The notes under the pieces are model-generated. The model saw only the letters and a program-made list of their open reading frames with translations, was not told where the DNA came from and did not search any database. Position numbers and translations under genes: made by a program. Source: UBA967 sp044375555 (GTDB lineage Bacteria > Verrucomicrobiota > Verrucomicrobiia > Chthoniobacterales > Terrimicrobiaceae). Taken from it: 64,000 nucleotides of DNA. This document shows, one piece after another, positions 40,305 to 49,110 of the stretch. The DNA is taken from the NCBI GenBank assembly GCA_044375555.1, contig JBILML010000008.1, positions 27,853 through 91,852 on the forward strand, written 5' to 3'. Each line of letters begins with the position of its first letter. Positions within the stretch are counted from its first letter, which is position 1.

Positions 40305-41831
40305 ATGGAGCCGATGAAATCATTTCTTATTGGAGTCGCCACCTCGGGCTATCAAAGCGAGGGAGGCTACAACGGCCCTGGGGAACCGAAAAACAACTGG
40401 GGCGGCTGCGAGGCCTCCGGGAGAGTTCAAAAAACCGGAGCCGCTGTGGATTTCTGGAATCGATACCGCGAGGATTACCAACTCGCGCGAGGACTTGGCT
40501 TGAATTCCTTCCGCCTCGGTCTCGAGTGGGCGCGGATTCAGCCGTCGACCTCCACCGCTCGCGGGGCCGCGCCGGAGTTCGACAACGAGGCGATTGATGC
40601 CTATGCGCTGCGCATCGCCGCCTGTCGCGAGGAAGGCTTGGAGCCTGTCGTGACGCTCCAACATTTCACCCATCCCGCCTGGCTGGGCATCGATGCGTGG
40701 CTCATGGATGAGACGGTCGATCTCTTTGAAATCTTCGTCAGGCACACCATCACCCGGTTGAACGATCGCTTGGTGGATGTCCATGGCCAAGCGCCGGTGC
40801 GTTGGTATGTCACCATCAACGAGCCAAACATGCTCGTGCTGAATACCTATCTGAACCGCTGCTTTCCCGGCGGTCCGGATGCGGGCGTGGCGATCGGTCT
40901 TCGAGCCTACAACCGCCTGCTGGCGGCGCATGTGCGTGCCTACAACGCAGTCCACGATCTTTACGAATCCCGAGGGTGGTCGAAGCCGCTCGTCTCGATG
41001 AACACCTTTTGCAGCGATGTGTATTGGTCGGATGTGATGTTGCTCGACTTGCTTTGCCTCAGAAAAACCGGAGTGAAGCCTGCCGAGGTCGGCGGATATT
41101 TCAAATCACGCGCCGAGGATTTGTCCCTGCACTTCGGAGTCGCCGCCCTGCGCCGTCGCACGGACCTTGCCGCGCTCGCCGGGGCCGGTCTCCACGCGAT
41201 CGCCAATTTCCTCGCCTCCCGAGCTGCTACGGAGCAGGGGTGCGGTTTCTTTTTACGCGAATTGGAGCGGGCCAAGCGCGACAGCTCGCTCGACTACCTC
41301 GGCGTGGACTACTACGACCCATTCCTCAGCCACGCGCTGCGGATGCCGGATTTTTCGGATCTCGAATTCAAAAGCCGAAGCGTCTCCGCGCATTTGTTCG
41401 ATGTGCTCACGAGTAAGTGGTGGGACTGGCATTTTCTTCCCGAAGGCATGACGGCTTTTTGTTCGTATTACGCCAAAGCCTTCCCCGGCCTGGGAATCCT
41501 GATCGCCGAAAACGGCATGTCCCAGCGGTGCAGTCGGGACAACTCTGTCGTCGCCCACCGCCCTGATAAAATTCTGCGGAGCGATTATCTCGAGGCCCAC
41601 CTGCGCGAGGTTCGGCGAATGCTCGATCAAGGCGTGCCGTTGATCGGATACCTGCACTGGTCGCTCACCGATAACTACGAGTGGGGCTCGTTCACACCAC
41701 GCTTCGGGCTTTACCGGATTGATTTTGCGAAAGGGCTGGAGCGCTTGCCCATCGACCACATGGGCGACAATCCCTCCCGCACCTACGCTCGACTCGTTCG
41801 GGAATTCGGGCTCGGTGGCATGGGAAGTTGA
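40305..41831 (+). CDS. Glycoside hydrolase family 1 protein
   Basis: 508 residues, cytoplasmic. GH1 barrel: FLIGVATSGYQSEGG at the start, FRLGLEWARIQP, the acid/base glutamate in WYVTINEPN and the nucleophile in ILIAENGMS; the C-terminal YLHWSLTDNYEWGSFTPRFGL segment is the standard aglycone-site end. Family members are beta-glucosidases, but also glycolipid enzymes such as plant SFR2. The neighbour two bases upstream is a glycolipid glycosyltransferase, so lipid-linked sugars are a plausible substrate. The ATG at 40305 is followed four codons later by a second ATG. Confidence 0.88.
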   Translation: MEPMKSFLIGVATSGYQSEGGYNGPGEPKNNWGGCEASGRVQKTGAAVDFWNRYREDYQLARGLGLNSFRLGLEWARIQPSTSTARGAAPEFDNEAIDAYALRIAACREEGLEPVVTLQHFTHPAWLGIDAWLMDETVDLFEIFVRHTITRLNDRLVDVHGQAPVRWYVTINEPNMLVLNTYLNRCFPGGPDAGVAIGLRAYNRLLAAHVRAYNAVHDLYESRGWSKPLVSMNTFCSDVYWSDVMLLDLLCLRKTGVKPAEVGGYFKSRAEDLSLHFGVAALRRRTDLAALAGAGLHAIANFLASRAATEQGCGFFLRELERAKRDSSLDYLGVDYYDPFLSHALRMPDFSDLEFKSRSVSAHLFDVLTSKWWDWHFLPEGMTAFCSYYAKAFPGLGILIAENGMSQRCSRDNSVVAHRPDKILRSDYLEAHLREVRRMLDQGVPLIGYLHWSLTDNYEWGSFTPRFGLYRIDFAKGLERLPIDHMGDNPSRTYARLVREFGLGGMGS

Positions 41832-41891
41832 ATTGACAGCCCGAGGCGTAGGGAGAAAATCCCCCCTGCGTTTCCGCAACTTTTTTTCCGC

Positions 41892-42779
41892 ATGGCCACC
41901 ATCAAAATCGATCCCGCGCTCCACCAAGCCAAGAAACCCGACTGGATCAAGGTTCGCCTGCCATCGAATCCGGTCTTTTTTTCGACCAAGGGGCTGATTT
42001 CCGATCTGCGGCTTCACACCGTTTGCGAAAGCGCGCAGTGCCCGAACCGCTGGGAGTGCTGGAGCAGCGGCACGGCGACTTTCATGATCGCTGGCGATCG
42101 CTGCACCCGGGCTTGCGGATTTTGCGCGGTCGATACCGCAAAACCTCTCCCGCTCGAGCAGGATGAGCCGCAGCGCGTGGCGGAGGGTGTCCAGCGCCTC
42201 GGCCTCAAGCATGTCGTGGTCACCGCCGTGGCGCGCGATGATCTTGCGGATGGCGGAGCAGATCACTTCGCCCGCACCATCGAGGCCATTCGCGCTCTCG
42301 ATCCCAAGATCGTCATCGAGGTTTTGGTTCCTGATTTCAATGGCAAGGACGAACCACTCCAGCGAGTGCTCGAGGCCGCCCCGGATGTTTTCAACCACAA
42401 CCTCGAAACCGTCGAGCGCCTCACGCCACTCGTCCGCTCCCGCGCGAAATACCGGCTCTCGCTGGATTTCCTCAAGCGTGCCGGAGAACTCCGCCCGGAC
42501 ATCATGACGAAGAGTGGATTGATGCTCGGACTCGGCGAAACGGAGATCGAACTTTTCCAAGCGATGGATGACCTCCGCGAATCCGGCGTGAAAGTGCTCA
42601 CGCTCGGCCAATACCTCCGCCCGACGCCGAACCACCTGCCGGTTCTGGAATACATCAGCCCGGAGACTTTCGACCTCTACGGCACGATCGCGCGCAACAA
42701 GGGCTTCGAATTTGTCGCCAGCGGACCGCTCGTTCGCAGTTCCTATCACGCTGCAGACTTCAACCCGGTCCAGCGTTGA
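41892..42779 (+). CDS. lipA: Lipoyl synthase
   Basis: 295 residues, radical SAM. Inserts sulfur into octanoyl groups of lipoyl domains. Both [4Fe-4S] motifs are present: CESAQCPNRWEC (auxiliary cluster, C-x4-C-x5-C) and CTRACGFC (SAM cluster, C-x3-C-x2-C), with the auxiliary-cluster serine in VRSSYHA at the C-terminus. Length is typical. Its stop codon overlaps the TTG start of rlmH (TTGA). No lipB lies in the window. Confidence 0.96.
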   Translation: MATIKIDPALHQAKKPDWIKVRLPSNPVFFSTKGLISDLRLHTVCESAQCPNRWECWSSGTATFMIAGDRCTRACGFCAVDTAKPLPLEQDEPQRVAEGVQRLGLKHVVVTAVARDDLADGGADHFARTIEAIRALDPKIVIEVLVPDFNGKDEPLQRVLEAAPDVFNHNLETVERLTPLVRSRAKYRLSLDFLKRAGELRPDIMTKSGLMLGLGETEIELFQAMDDLRESGVKVLTLGQYLRPTPNHLPVLEYISPETFDLYGTIARNKGFEFVASGPLVRSSYHAADFNPVQR

Positions 42780-43210
42780 TCTGGAAAGTTATCGCCGCGG
42801 GGAAGCCCGCGCTGGATTTTGCCAAGTTGGGCATCGAGGAATACGGGCGCCGTCTCGCGGGTTGCTCAAAATTCGAAATCCACTTCGTCAAAACCGGCGC
42901 TCGTCTCGCGGAAAAAATGGATGAACTCGCCAAGGGGAGTTTCCGGATTCTTCTCGATGAGCGCGGCCGGCAATTTTCGAGTCGGGCCTTCGCGTCGGAA
43001 ATCCAAACCCTCCAGAATCGAGGGATCTCTCGGTGTGCGTTGTTGGTCGGGCCTTCGGATGGATGGGACGCCTCGGCCCGCGCGGAAGCCGATCTGCTTT
43101 GGTCTCTCGGCCCTCAAACCCTCCAGCACGAACTAGCCCTGCTGGTCGCTCTCGAGCAACTCTACCGCGCCGAGTCGATCCTTGCCGGTTCGCCTTACCA
43201 CCGCGACTGA
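42776..43210 (+). CDS. rlmH: 23S rRNA pseudouridine-1915 N3-methyltransferase
   Basis: 144 residues, SPOUT family. MIWKVIAAGKPALDFAKLGIEEYGRRL start, LDERGRQFSSRAFA, the knot sequence LLVGPSDGW (LxxGGxxG-like position with a Ser/Asp variant), the SLGPQTLQHELA loop and the C-terminal AGSPYHRD that is diagnostic of RlmH. It starts at TTG, overlapping the lipA stop by four bases. Methylates the pseudouridine in helix 69 of the 50S subunit. Confidence 0.93.
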   Translation: MIWKVIAAGKPALDFAKLGIEEYGRRLAGCSKFEIHFVKTGARLAEKMDELAKGSFRILLDERGRQFSSRAFASEIQTLQNRGISRCALLVGPSDGWDASARAEADLLWSLGPQTLQHELALLVALEQLYRAESILAGSPYHRD

Positions 43211-43218
43211 GTGGGATA

Positions 43219-43791
43219 GTGAAAATCACCCGCGAGTTTTTTCAACGAGATCCCCGCATCTGCTCCCGCGAGTTGATCGGTTGTGAACTTCTTTGGAACG
43301 GCGCAGGCGGCGTGATCGTGGAGACCGAAGCCTACTCCGTGCGGAATGACGAGGCGTGCCACACATTCCATCGTCCCTCCTCGCGCGCATTCGTTTCTGA
43401 AAAGCCACCCGGCGCCGCGTATGTCTATCTCAACTACGGCATGCATTGGCTGTTGAACTTCCTGGTTAAAGGCGGCTCGGAGGATGGCTTCGTGCTCATC
43501 CGAGCCCTCGAGCCCACGCGGGGAATAGAAGAAATGCGCCAGCGACGGGGTATCACGGAGGTTAAAAATCTCTGCTCCGGGCCGGGAAAACTCACCCGCG
43601 CCTTGGGCATGGATGGGGATTTTCATGGACGCGACATTTTCGAGTCGCCGGGCCTCAAGCTGATCTTGCCATCCGATCCACCGGAAATCATCGAAGGCCC
43701 TCGAATTGGAATTTCGCGCTCCGCCGAACTGCCTTGGCGTTTTACCAAGGCAGGGAGTCGATTTCTCAGCGCGCCGATGAAAGCGCCCTGA
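43219..43791 (+). CDS. mpg: 3-methyladenine DNA glycosylase (Mpg/AAG family)
   Basis: 190 residues. Base-excision repair of alkylated purines. AAG hallmarks: LIGCELLWNGAGGVIVETEAY, the AYVYLNYGMHWLLNFL segment (Y-x-Y-G-x-x-x-x-x-N), and RALEPTRGIEEM ... CSGPGKLTRALGM. The longer frame upstream is antisense or overlapping rlmH and is not homologous; GTG at 43219, nine bases after the rlmH stop, fits the family N-terminus. Converges with the GreA-like gene 17 bases downstream. Confidence 0.9.
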   Translation: MKITREFFQRDPRICSRELIGCELLWNGAGGVIVETEAYSVRNDEACHTFHRPSSRAFVSEKPPGAAYVYLNYGMHWLLNFLVKGGSEDGFVLIRALEPTRGIEEMRQRRGITEVKNLCSGPGKLTRALGMDGDFHGRDIFESPGLKLILPSDPPEIIEGPRIGISRSAELPWRFTKAGSRFLSAPMKAP

Positions 43792-43808
43792 GGATTCGGG
43801 GAGTTTTC

Positions 43809-45695
43809 TTACTCTGCAGCAGCTTCGGCTTTCAAAGCGTGGACCTTGTTTTTTAACAGGTCGAAATCCGTGAAAGCGCGGATCGATTCCACGGTGGCCT
43901 TGCGCACGCCGTTCTCGGCGGGAAATTCCATAGTCGATCCGGTCGGGGTCCCGAGAAGAGCTTGGCCGATGCCGGCCTTGTAGGAAATGAGGCCCAAATC
44001 TGGCGCGCTGTCCCACGCTCCGAGGATGCTGAAGGTCTCCTTGCTGCCATCTTCGAAGCGGACGGTGACAACGGTGCCGATCGAAACCTGCGAGGTGTTG
44101 GGATTTTCAAATTCCGTTCCACGAGCAAGTGCGAGTTCACGCTCCATCTCCACGCGGCGGCTCTGAAGCACGCGCTGGTGCTCTTTAGCGGCCTTGAAGC
44201 CGGCATTTTCACGAAGGTCTCCCTGCTCCTTGGCGATATTGATATCGCGAAGATTCTGCGGGATGTCCTTGGTGACGAGGCGGTCGAACTCGGCCTTGCG
44301 CTTCTCCAAGCTGGGCCAGGAGACGGTGAGGCTGGTGTCGCCCTCGTCGGCCTGCGCGCCGGTGATCATGTTTTGTGTCTCAGGGTAAAGCTTCACGATG
44401 CGGGCCATGAGCGAGCGCTTCGAGAGGTCATCAAATACCGGCGTGAGAAGGAGCTTCCGCATGGAGTCGCGAACGACATCGCGGCTGGCATTCACCAGCA
44501 GATCGCCGACCAATTCGCGGTCGTCCATGAGCAGGTCCTTGAGGCGCGAGGTGCGCTTTTCGGCGAGCATGTCGGCTTCGAGCGCGCTGAAGACGGAGGC
44601 CAGAAGCTCGGCGTTGAAGAGGTCCGGGAATCGCTTGTCGCGCTCTTTGCAGAGCCAGATGAGCATTTCCGAGGTGATCGAGCGTTCACTAATCCAGCGC
44701 TCGAGGGTGGATTGAAACTGATCCTTTTGGCCGTGTTTTTCAAACAAGCGGCAGATGTCCGCGATGAGGCGCCCGCCCGCTTCGCGAAGGAGTCGCAGGG
44801 ATTTGTCGGGCCAAGAGTCGCCAAACGCGGCGTCGAATTTTTCCAAAACCTCGCGCTGCTTGGAGCCGGGCAGGGTGTTGAAAATCTCGATCAGTCGCGA
44901 GGACTCGCTGGAGAGAATGTCCGCGATGGTCGGAGCGGTTTCGCCTGCCTCGAGCGCCGGAAAGCGCAGGAGGATTTCGTCACGGGCGACGAGGAGTTCG
45001 ATCGCCGAGGCGGGTTGGAGTCGGCGGAGTTTTTGGGTGATGTCGTGGATGCGGTCGATAGCCTCTTGCAAGGCGACTTCCTGGCCGGCCAGTTCGGAGA
45101 GGGATTTGAGAATCTGATCGAGGGCGAGGAGTTGGTCCTTCGTGTGGCGGGCTTCCTTGAAGGTGTTCACGAGGCCTTCGCCGGTGTTCACGCGGTTCTC
45201 AAGAAGCACATATGGGTCGGTTTTTTTCGCAGGAAGTTTGAAGTGGCCGTCGCTCTTCATCTTCTTCCGAGCCCCATCCCACCAGCGTTTGAAGGCGGCG
45301 GTGTCGAGCACGGACGGGGAAAGCGTGGTAGCGATCTGGTCGGCATTCGCTTTGCCGCCGAGGTCGGCGATGATTTGGCGGACGACGCCGAGAGTGTCCG
45401 AGGAGCAGCGCTCGCGCAGGGCGGTGGGATCATTGGCTCGCTGGGCGAGGATGTGCTCTGCGGGAATCGGCGTGAGAGTCTCGGCGGCGTATTCGGCCTG
45501 CATCGGGTGGCTTTTCTTCGGGCCGAAATCGATGAGGATTTGGCCGGCAATGAGGTTCCACTCCGCAACGCGTCCGAAGCCCCAGCTCTTGTGGGTGCAG
45601 AAGGATCCGGGCGCGAGGCGGGCGAGTTTGTCGGCGGTTTTCTTATCGAATTTGCCGCTCTCAACGGCTTGGGTCAGTTCTTCAGTCATCGACAT
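43809..45695 (-). CDS. greA: Large GreA-type transcription elongation factor with long N-terminal extension
   Basis: 628 residues, whereas standard GreA has about 158. The C-terminal ~165 residues are a full GreA: the coiled-coil tip EQGDLRENAGFKAAKEHQR with the acidic D and E that promote transcript cleavage, then the FKBP-like half GTVVTVRFEDGSKETF ... YKAGIGQALLG. The first ~460 residues are mainly helical with a conserved opening (APGSFCTHKSWGFGRVAEW, a small beta-barrel-like part). A similar extended GreA occurs in Chlamydiae, from memory, so this is a PVC-type architecture. The ATG at 45695 was chosen over one nine codons upstream. It may be the only GreA of this organism. Confidence 0.88.
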   Translation of the reverse strand: MSMTEELTQAVESGKFDKKTADKLARLAPGSFCTHKSWGFGRVAEWNLIAGQILIDFGPKKSHPMQAEYAAETLTPIPAEHILAQRANDPTALRERCSSDTLGVVRQIIADLGGKANADQIATTLSPSVLDTAAFKRWWDGARKKMKSDGHFKLPAKKTDPYVLLENRVNTGEGLVNTFKEARHTKDQLLALDQILKSLSELAGQEVALQEAIDRIHDITQKLRRLQPASAIELLVARDEILLRFPALEAGETAPTIADILSSESSRLIEIFNTLPGSKQREVLEKFDAAFGDSWPDKSLRLLREAGGRLIADICRLFEKHGQKDQFQSTLERWISERSITSEMLIWLCKERDKRFPDLFNAELLASVFSALEADMLAEKRTSRLKDLLMDDRELVGDLLVNASRDVVRDSMRKLLLTPVFDDLSKRSLMARIVKLYPETQNMITGAQADEGDTSLTVSWPSLEKRKAEFDRLVTKDIPQNLRDINIAKEQGDLRENAGFKAAKEHQRVLQSRRVEMERELALARGTEFENPNTSQVSIGTVVTVRFEDGSKETFSILGAWDSAPDLGLISYKAGIGQALLGTPTGSTMEFPAENGVRKATVESIRAFTDFDLLKNKVHALKAEAAAE

Positions 45696-45806
45696 GGTTG
45701 TCACAGAAAAGGGCGCCCCCATGCAAGGGGAAGAAAATCAAGGGGCGTGGAGGGAAACCTCTTTTGGCCTTGCCGCAGGGCGACGCGTCGTCAAAATCCG
45801 CGCCCC

Positions 45807-46421
45807 ATGGGTAACAACGACGAGCAAGTTTTAGTGGTGAAGCGGAGTTTTTTCGACGAGCTGGGGAGCTTTCAAGGCCTCTGCGCGGCGGTCGATGACT
45901 ACCTCCCGAAGTTTATGCTGAAGGAGAATAATTTTTTCGCACCGAGATCGACGGCGGAGGACGATCCCTCGCTGAAACAAATCATCCCGTATGCGGTCTT
46001 CCTGCACGGGGGAAAAATCCTGCACTACACGCGTGGCTCGAAGTCCGGCGAGAAGCGGCTCGTCGCCCAATCCTCGATCGGCATCGGCGGGCACATCAAC
46101 GATACCGACGAGAGCCTGCACTTAGACCAATCGACCTACCACAACGCGGTTCAACGCGAAATCCGCGAGGAACTCCGGCTTGGCGGGGGATTTGCCGAGC
46201 GCGCGGTGGCTCTGATCAATGATGACTCGACGGAGGTCGGGAGCGTGCATTTGGGAGTCGTTCATCTAGTCGATTTGGAGAACGACGATGTCCGGGCTGG
46301 CGAAAAAGCGATCGCGGAACTCGGCTTCGCCACGCGCGAGGAATTGCTCGCGCGGCGGGAGGATTTTGAAACTTGGTCGCAGATCGTTCTCGACGCCTTG
46401 CCCGAACTACTCGCGCGTTGA
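45807..46421 (+). CDS. Nudix-related hydrolase (COG4112-like)
   Basis: 204 residues. Resembles the MutT-related group COG4112 (annotated as predicted phosphoesterase). IGIGGHINDTDES and NAVQREIREELRL contain the Nudix helix core REIREEL, with a longer than usual loop between the Gly and the REUxEE segment. The N-terminal region (LVVKRSFFDELGSF) is characteristic of the group. Substrate is unknown. It is divergent from the GreA-like gene with 111 bases between, and is followed by the CYTH-like gene 51 bases later. Confidence 0.78.
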   Translation: MGNNDEQVLVVKRSFFDELGSFQGLCAAVDDYLPKFMLKENNFFAPRSTAEDDPSLKQIIPYAVFLHGGKILHYTRGSKSGEKRLVAQSSIGIGGHINDTDESLHLDQSTYHNAVQREIREELRLGGGFAERAVALINDDSTEVGSVHLGVVHLVDLENDDVRAGEKAIAELGFATREELLARREDFETWSQIVLDALPELLAR

Positions 46422-46472
46422 AGCCGAAGATCGGTTTTGCCAAGTCCTCGCGCCTGTGCGTTGATTTTCGCC

Positions 46473-47345
46473 ATGTCTCAACACGACATCCAAAATACCC
46501 CCCAAGACCGGATTCAGTATCACGAATACAAGATCATCCTGCAGCCGCAGCACTTCACGAGCCCACAGGCTTTCAAAGATTTTTGGCAGATCGTGAAAGC
46601 GACTGCGAAGAAATATGACGTGAAGGTCAAGGAGGCGGAGGCGGCTTTTGAAAGCCATGTGCGGGAGGTTTTGTTTTTCGACACTGAGGATTTCGCTCTT
46701 TATAGGAACCATTTTATTTTCCGCCTGCGAACCCGCTATAAGGGCGGTTGGCCGGATGGCATTCCCGAGGTGACATTCAAATTCCGGCATCCGGAATTCG
46801 AAAAAGCCGCCGCCGTGGATGTTCGGCCCGGTGCGAGCGGCGGGATCGCCCGCATCAAGTTCAAGGAGGAGTTCCTGCCGATGCGTGAGACTCTAGGCGG
46901 CAAGCGCTCGATTTTTTCCCACAACTGCGTTCTTGCCAAACCGCGTGAGGATTTGGACATGGCGGTCAAAGACCTCGCCGCCGCATTTCCTGCGGTGGGA
47001 ACTCTGGAAGCCAACCACGAATCACCGCTCCGCTTGGTGAACGATATGGCTGTCGAGGAGGTGCAGGTCGATGTTGGGGAGCTGCATTTTGGGAACGGCT
47101 TCAAAGGAAAGACCTCGATCGCCGTGTGGCGCACGCGCAAATACGAAAAGGCGTTCTGCGGGGAGTTCGCCTTCCAGTGCAAGTTCGACAGCGCGGACGA
47201 TCTTCACAAATCAAGTGTTCGGCGTGCGGAGGATTTCTACAAGGCGCTCCAGTTGGACGCGCACGATTGGGTCTCACTCGGCACGACGAAGACCGCACTC
47301 GTTTATCAAATCGGCCAACCCGCCCATGCAGCCCAAAGCGAGTAA
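46473..47345 (+). CDS. CYTH/triphosphate tunnel-like protein (putative)
   Basis: 290 residues, hypothetical. Strand patterns such as REVLFFDTEDFALYRNHFIF followed by RLRTRYKGG and PEVTFKFRHPE resemble the CYTH/TTM superfamily (the FFDTxxxxL ... lRxR ... tlKxR pattern), which hydrolyses triphosphates or binds polyphosphate. The typical N-terminal ExExK is not convincingly visible. The ATG at 46473 is preferred; the twelve preceding residues of the frame are not supported. The stop lies 20 bases inside the first CHR gene. Confidence 0.55.
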   Translation: MSQHDIQNTPQDRIQYHEYKIILQPQHFTSPQAFKDFWQIVKATAKKYDVKVKEAEAAFESHVREVLFFDTEDFALYRNHFIFRLRTRYKGGWPDGIPEVTFKFRHPEFEKAAAVDVRPGASGGIARIKFKEEFLPMRETLGGKRSIFSHNCVLAKPREDLDMAVKDLAAAFPAVGTLEANHESPLRLVNDMAVEEVQVDVGELHFGNGFKGKTSIAVWRTRKYEKAFCGEFAFQCKFDSADDLHKSSVRRAEDFYKALQLDAHDWVSLGTTKTALVYQIGQPAHAAQSE

Positions 47346-47886
47346 TCGCCCCACGCTCGCACAAATCTTCACGGCGTTCGCCCGAATCGGCGCAGCCAGC
47401 TTCGGCGGGGGACTCGTTGCTTATCTGCGCGACGCGTTGGTGGATGAAAAAAAATGGATGGATGAGGAGGAATTTCTGGCCGCGCTGGAGATCGGGCAAA
47501 CGCTGCCGGGATTGAACTCGGTGAATGTCTCGATCATTGCCGGTCGCCATCTCGCTGGGCCGATGGGCGCCGTTTCGGCCGCCGCTGGAATCATCCTGCC
47601 GGGGGTTTTAGCCTTGGTGGTTCTAGGTCTGCTTTACGACCGCTTCCGCCACAATCCCGAAGTCGCCGCCGCGCTGGCAGGAGTCGCTGCCGCCGCTGTG
47701 GGCCTGCTTTTGCAGGTCACTCTCAAAATTGGCGCGAAGCAATTTTCAAACCTGAGGGATCTTTTCTTCGTCGTTGCAACTTTTGTGATGGTGGCATTTT
47801 TTCATGTTTCCCTGCCGACGGTTTTGTTCCTCGTGGCACCGGTCGCCATCATCCTCTGCCGCCCGAAAACCCAACCTAAACAATGA
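47326..47886 (+). CDS. CHR-family (chromate transporter-like) protein, N half
   Basis: 186 residues with about five to six transmembrane helices and one CHR domain: FTAFARIGAASFGGGLVAYL followed by LEIGQTLPGLNSVNVSIIAG and a PG-rich helix (GIILPGVLALVVLGLL). Short CHR proteins work in pairs encoded by adjacent genes, and the next gene is the complementary half (ATGA overlap at 47883-47886). Members export chromate or other anions; others have unknown substrates. Start overlaps the CYTH-like gene by 20 bases. Confidence 0.85.
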   Translation: MQPKASNRPTLAQIFTAFARIGAASFGGGLVAYLRDALVDEKKWMDEEEFLAALEIGQTLPGLNSVNVSIIAGRHLAGPMGAVSAAAGIILPGVLALVVLGLLYDRFRHNPEVAAALAGVAAAAVGLLLQVTLKIGAKQFSNLRDLFFVVATFVMVAFFHVSLPTVLFLVAPVAIILCRPKTQPKQ

Positions 47887-48434
47887 GTGATCTTGTCCGG
47901 TTGCTGAATGTTTTTTGCCTCCTCTCGCTGCTCGCTGTGGGCGGCGGGAGCGCGGTGCTTCCGGAGATGCAGCATGAAACCGTCGCCGTCCACCACTGGG
48001 TCACCGACGATCAATTTGCGACGATCTACAGCCTCGGCCAAATGGCGCCAGGGCCAAACATGTCGATGGTCGCGTTGATCGGTTGGCAGGTCGCCGGCGT
48101 GGCTGGGCTCCTCGTTGTGCTGGTAGCGTTCTATCTGCCCTCGAGTTTTCTGGTCTACGGGTGCAGCTACATTTGGGATCAATTCAAAGACAATCCCTGG
48201 CGCAATGCTGTTCAGCGGGGCATGGCGCCGATCACGATCGGCCTGATGCTCGCCGGAGTTCACGCCGTCGGAAAAACCGCCTGCATCAATTCGGAGCGAC
48301 CGCTGGATTTTAATTTCACCGCCTCGATTATCGCGCTGGCCGTCGCAGGAATTCTTTTCGCCAAACACATCAACCCGGTTTTGTTGATGCTCCTTGGCGG
48401 TGGGGTGGGGTGGTTTTTTTTGAGGGGTGGGTGA
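47883..48434 (+). CDS. CHR-family (chromate transporter-like) protein, C half
   Basis: 183 residues, one CHR domain with about six helices: LLSLLAVGGGSAVLPEMQHE, the YSLGQMAPGPNMSMVALIGW signature (GQ-x-x-PGP) and a C-terminal pair of helices. Forms the partner of the preceding short CHR protein, coupled by a four-base overlap. Together they equal one long-chain ChrA. The final segment runs into a G/T-rich stretch (GGTGGGGTGGTTTTTTTTG) near 48401-48420. Confidence 0.85.
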   Translation: MSDLVRLLNVFCLLSLLAVGGGSAVLPEMQHETVAVHHWVTDDQFATIYSLGQMAPGPNMSMVALIGWQVAGVAGLLVVLVAFYLPSSFLVYGCSYIWDQFKDNPWRNAVQRGMAPITIGLMLAGVHAVGKTACINSERPLDFNFTASIIALAVAGILFAKHINPVLLMLLGGGVGWFFLRGG

Positions 48435-48479
48435 GGTTTTTGTATTGATCTCAAAGAAATGATCAGCGAAATAGCTTCC

Positions 48480-49085
48480 ATGAAACTAATCAAGCGCCTC
48501 AGAGCATTCACCCTCATCGAACTCTTGGTTGTCATCTCGATCATTGCCATTCTGGCCTCACTGGCACTTCCGGCAATTACCGGCGCTTTAACTCGCGGTC
48601 AAGCATCGCAAACCATGAGCAATGCTCGCCAGCTCTATGTCGCCACATTTAATATGGCCGCTGATGGTCAGACAACCGCAGATACTAACCTAGTCTGGCC
48701 CGGCGACGTGGGATCCCCAAGCTGGAGCGCTTGGGCTACTGGAATAACGACTGGGGGTTATTTATCTACGAATGACTTCAACAAAATGTTCAATGCCCAA
48801 GGAGTTTCCAGGCCTGCAAATACTGTTCCTACTGCAGCTACGCCGAGCGCGTTAAGTGTCTATGCAGTAAAAGATTCAAGCCCTATGCAGTCTATCTTTA
48901 TATCCTCTGCAAACTTCGTAACTCCAGGAACTGCACTTGTTCCAGCTGCATTGCCTTTTGGAGCCAAGGCTTTTGTGGTAATGCGTCGCGGTGGTGATGG
49001 GCTCGTCTACCAAGGGGCTCAAGCTACTAATACAACCCTCTTTTTTGATACTGTTTACACAGCGCTAGATACCAAACTTCAATAA
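48480..49085 (+). CDS. Type IV pilin/pseudopilin-like protein
   Basis: 201 residues. The N-terminus MKLIKRLRAFTLIELLVVIS contains the prepilin peptidase site (A-FTLIE) followed by a hydrophobic helix. The remainder is a Thr/Ala/Ser-rich globular domain without recognisable secretion or pilus partner. Verrucomicrobial genomes contain many such single pseudopilin-like genes (prepilin-type N-terminal cleavage/methylation domain). It is visibly AT-richer than both neighbours, and is not in a type II secretion or pilus operon here. The ATG at 48480 starts the standard leader; one earlier codon is in frame but not needed. Confidence 0.85.
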   Translation: MKLIKRLRAFTLIELLVVISIIAILASLALPAITGALTRGQASQTMSNARQLYVATFNMAADGQTTADTNLVWPGDVGSPSWSAWATGITTGGYLSTNDFNKMFNAQGVSRPANTVPTAATPSALSVYAVKDSSPMQSIFISSANFVTPGTALVPAALPFGAKAFVVMRRGGDGLVYQGAQATNTTLFFDTVYTALDTKLQ

Positions 49086-49110
49086 CATCAAAGCCCTAAA
49101 TTATTTTCAA

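Noticed and set aside
41833..41861. TTGACA promoter before lipA
   Set aside because: The -35-like box is perfect but no acceptable -10 box lies 15-19 bases downstream.
43962..45806. Long plus-strand frame antisense to the GreA-like gene and joined to the Nudix gene
   Set aside because: Only the part from 45807 has family motifs; the rest is antisense to the GreA-like gene.
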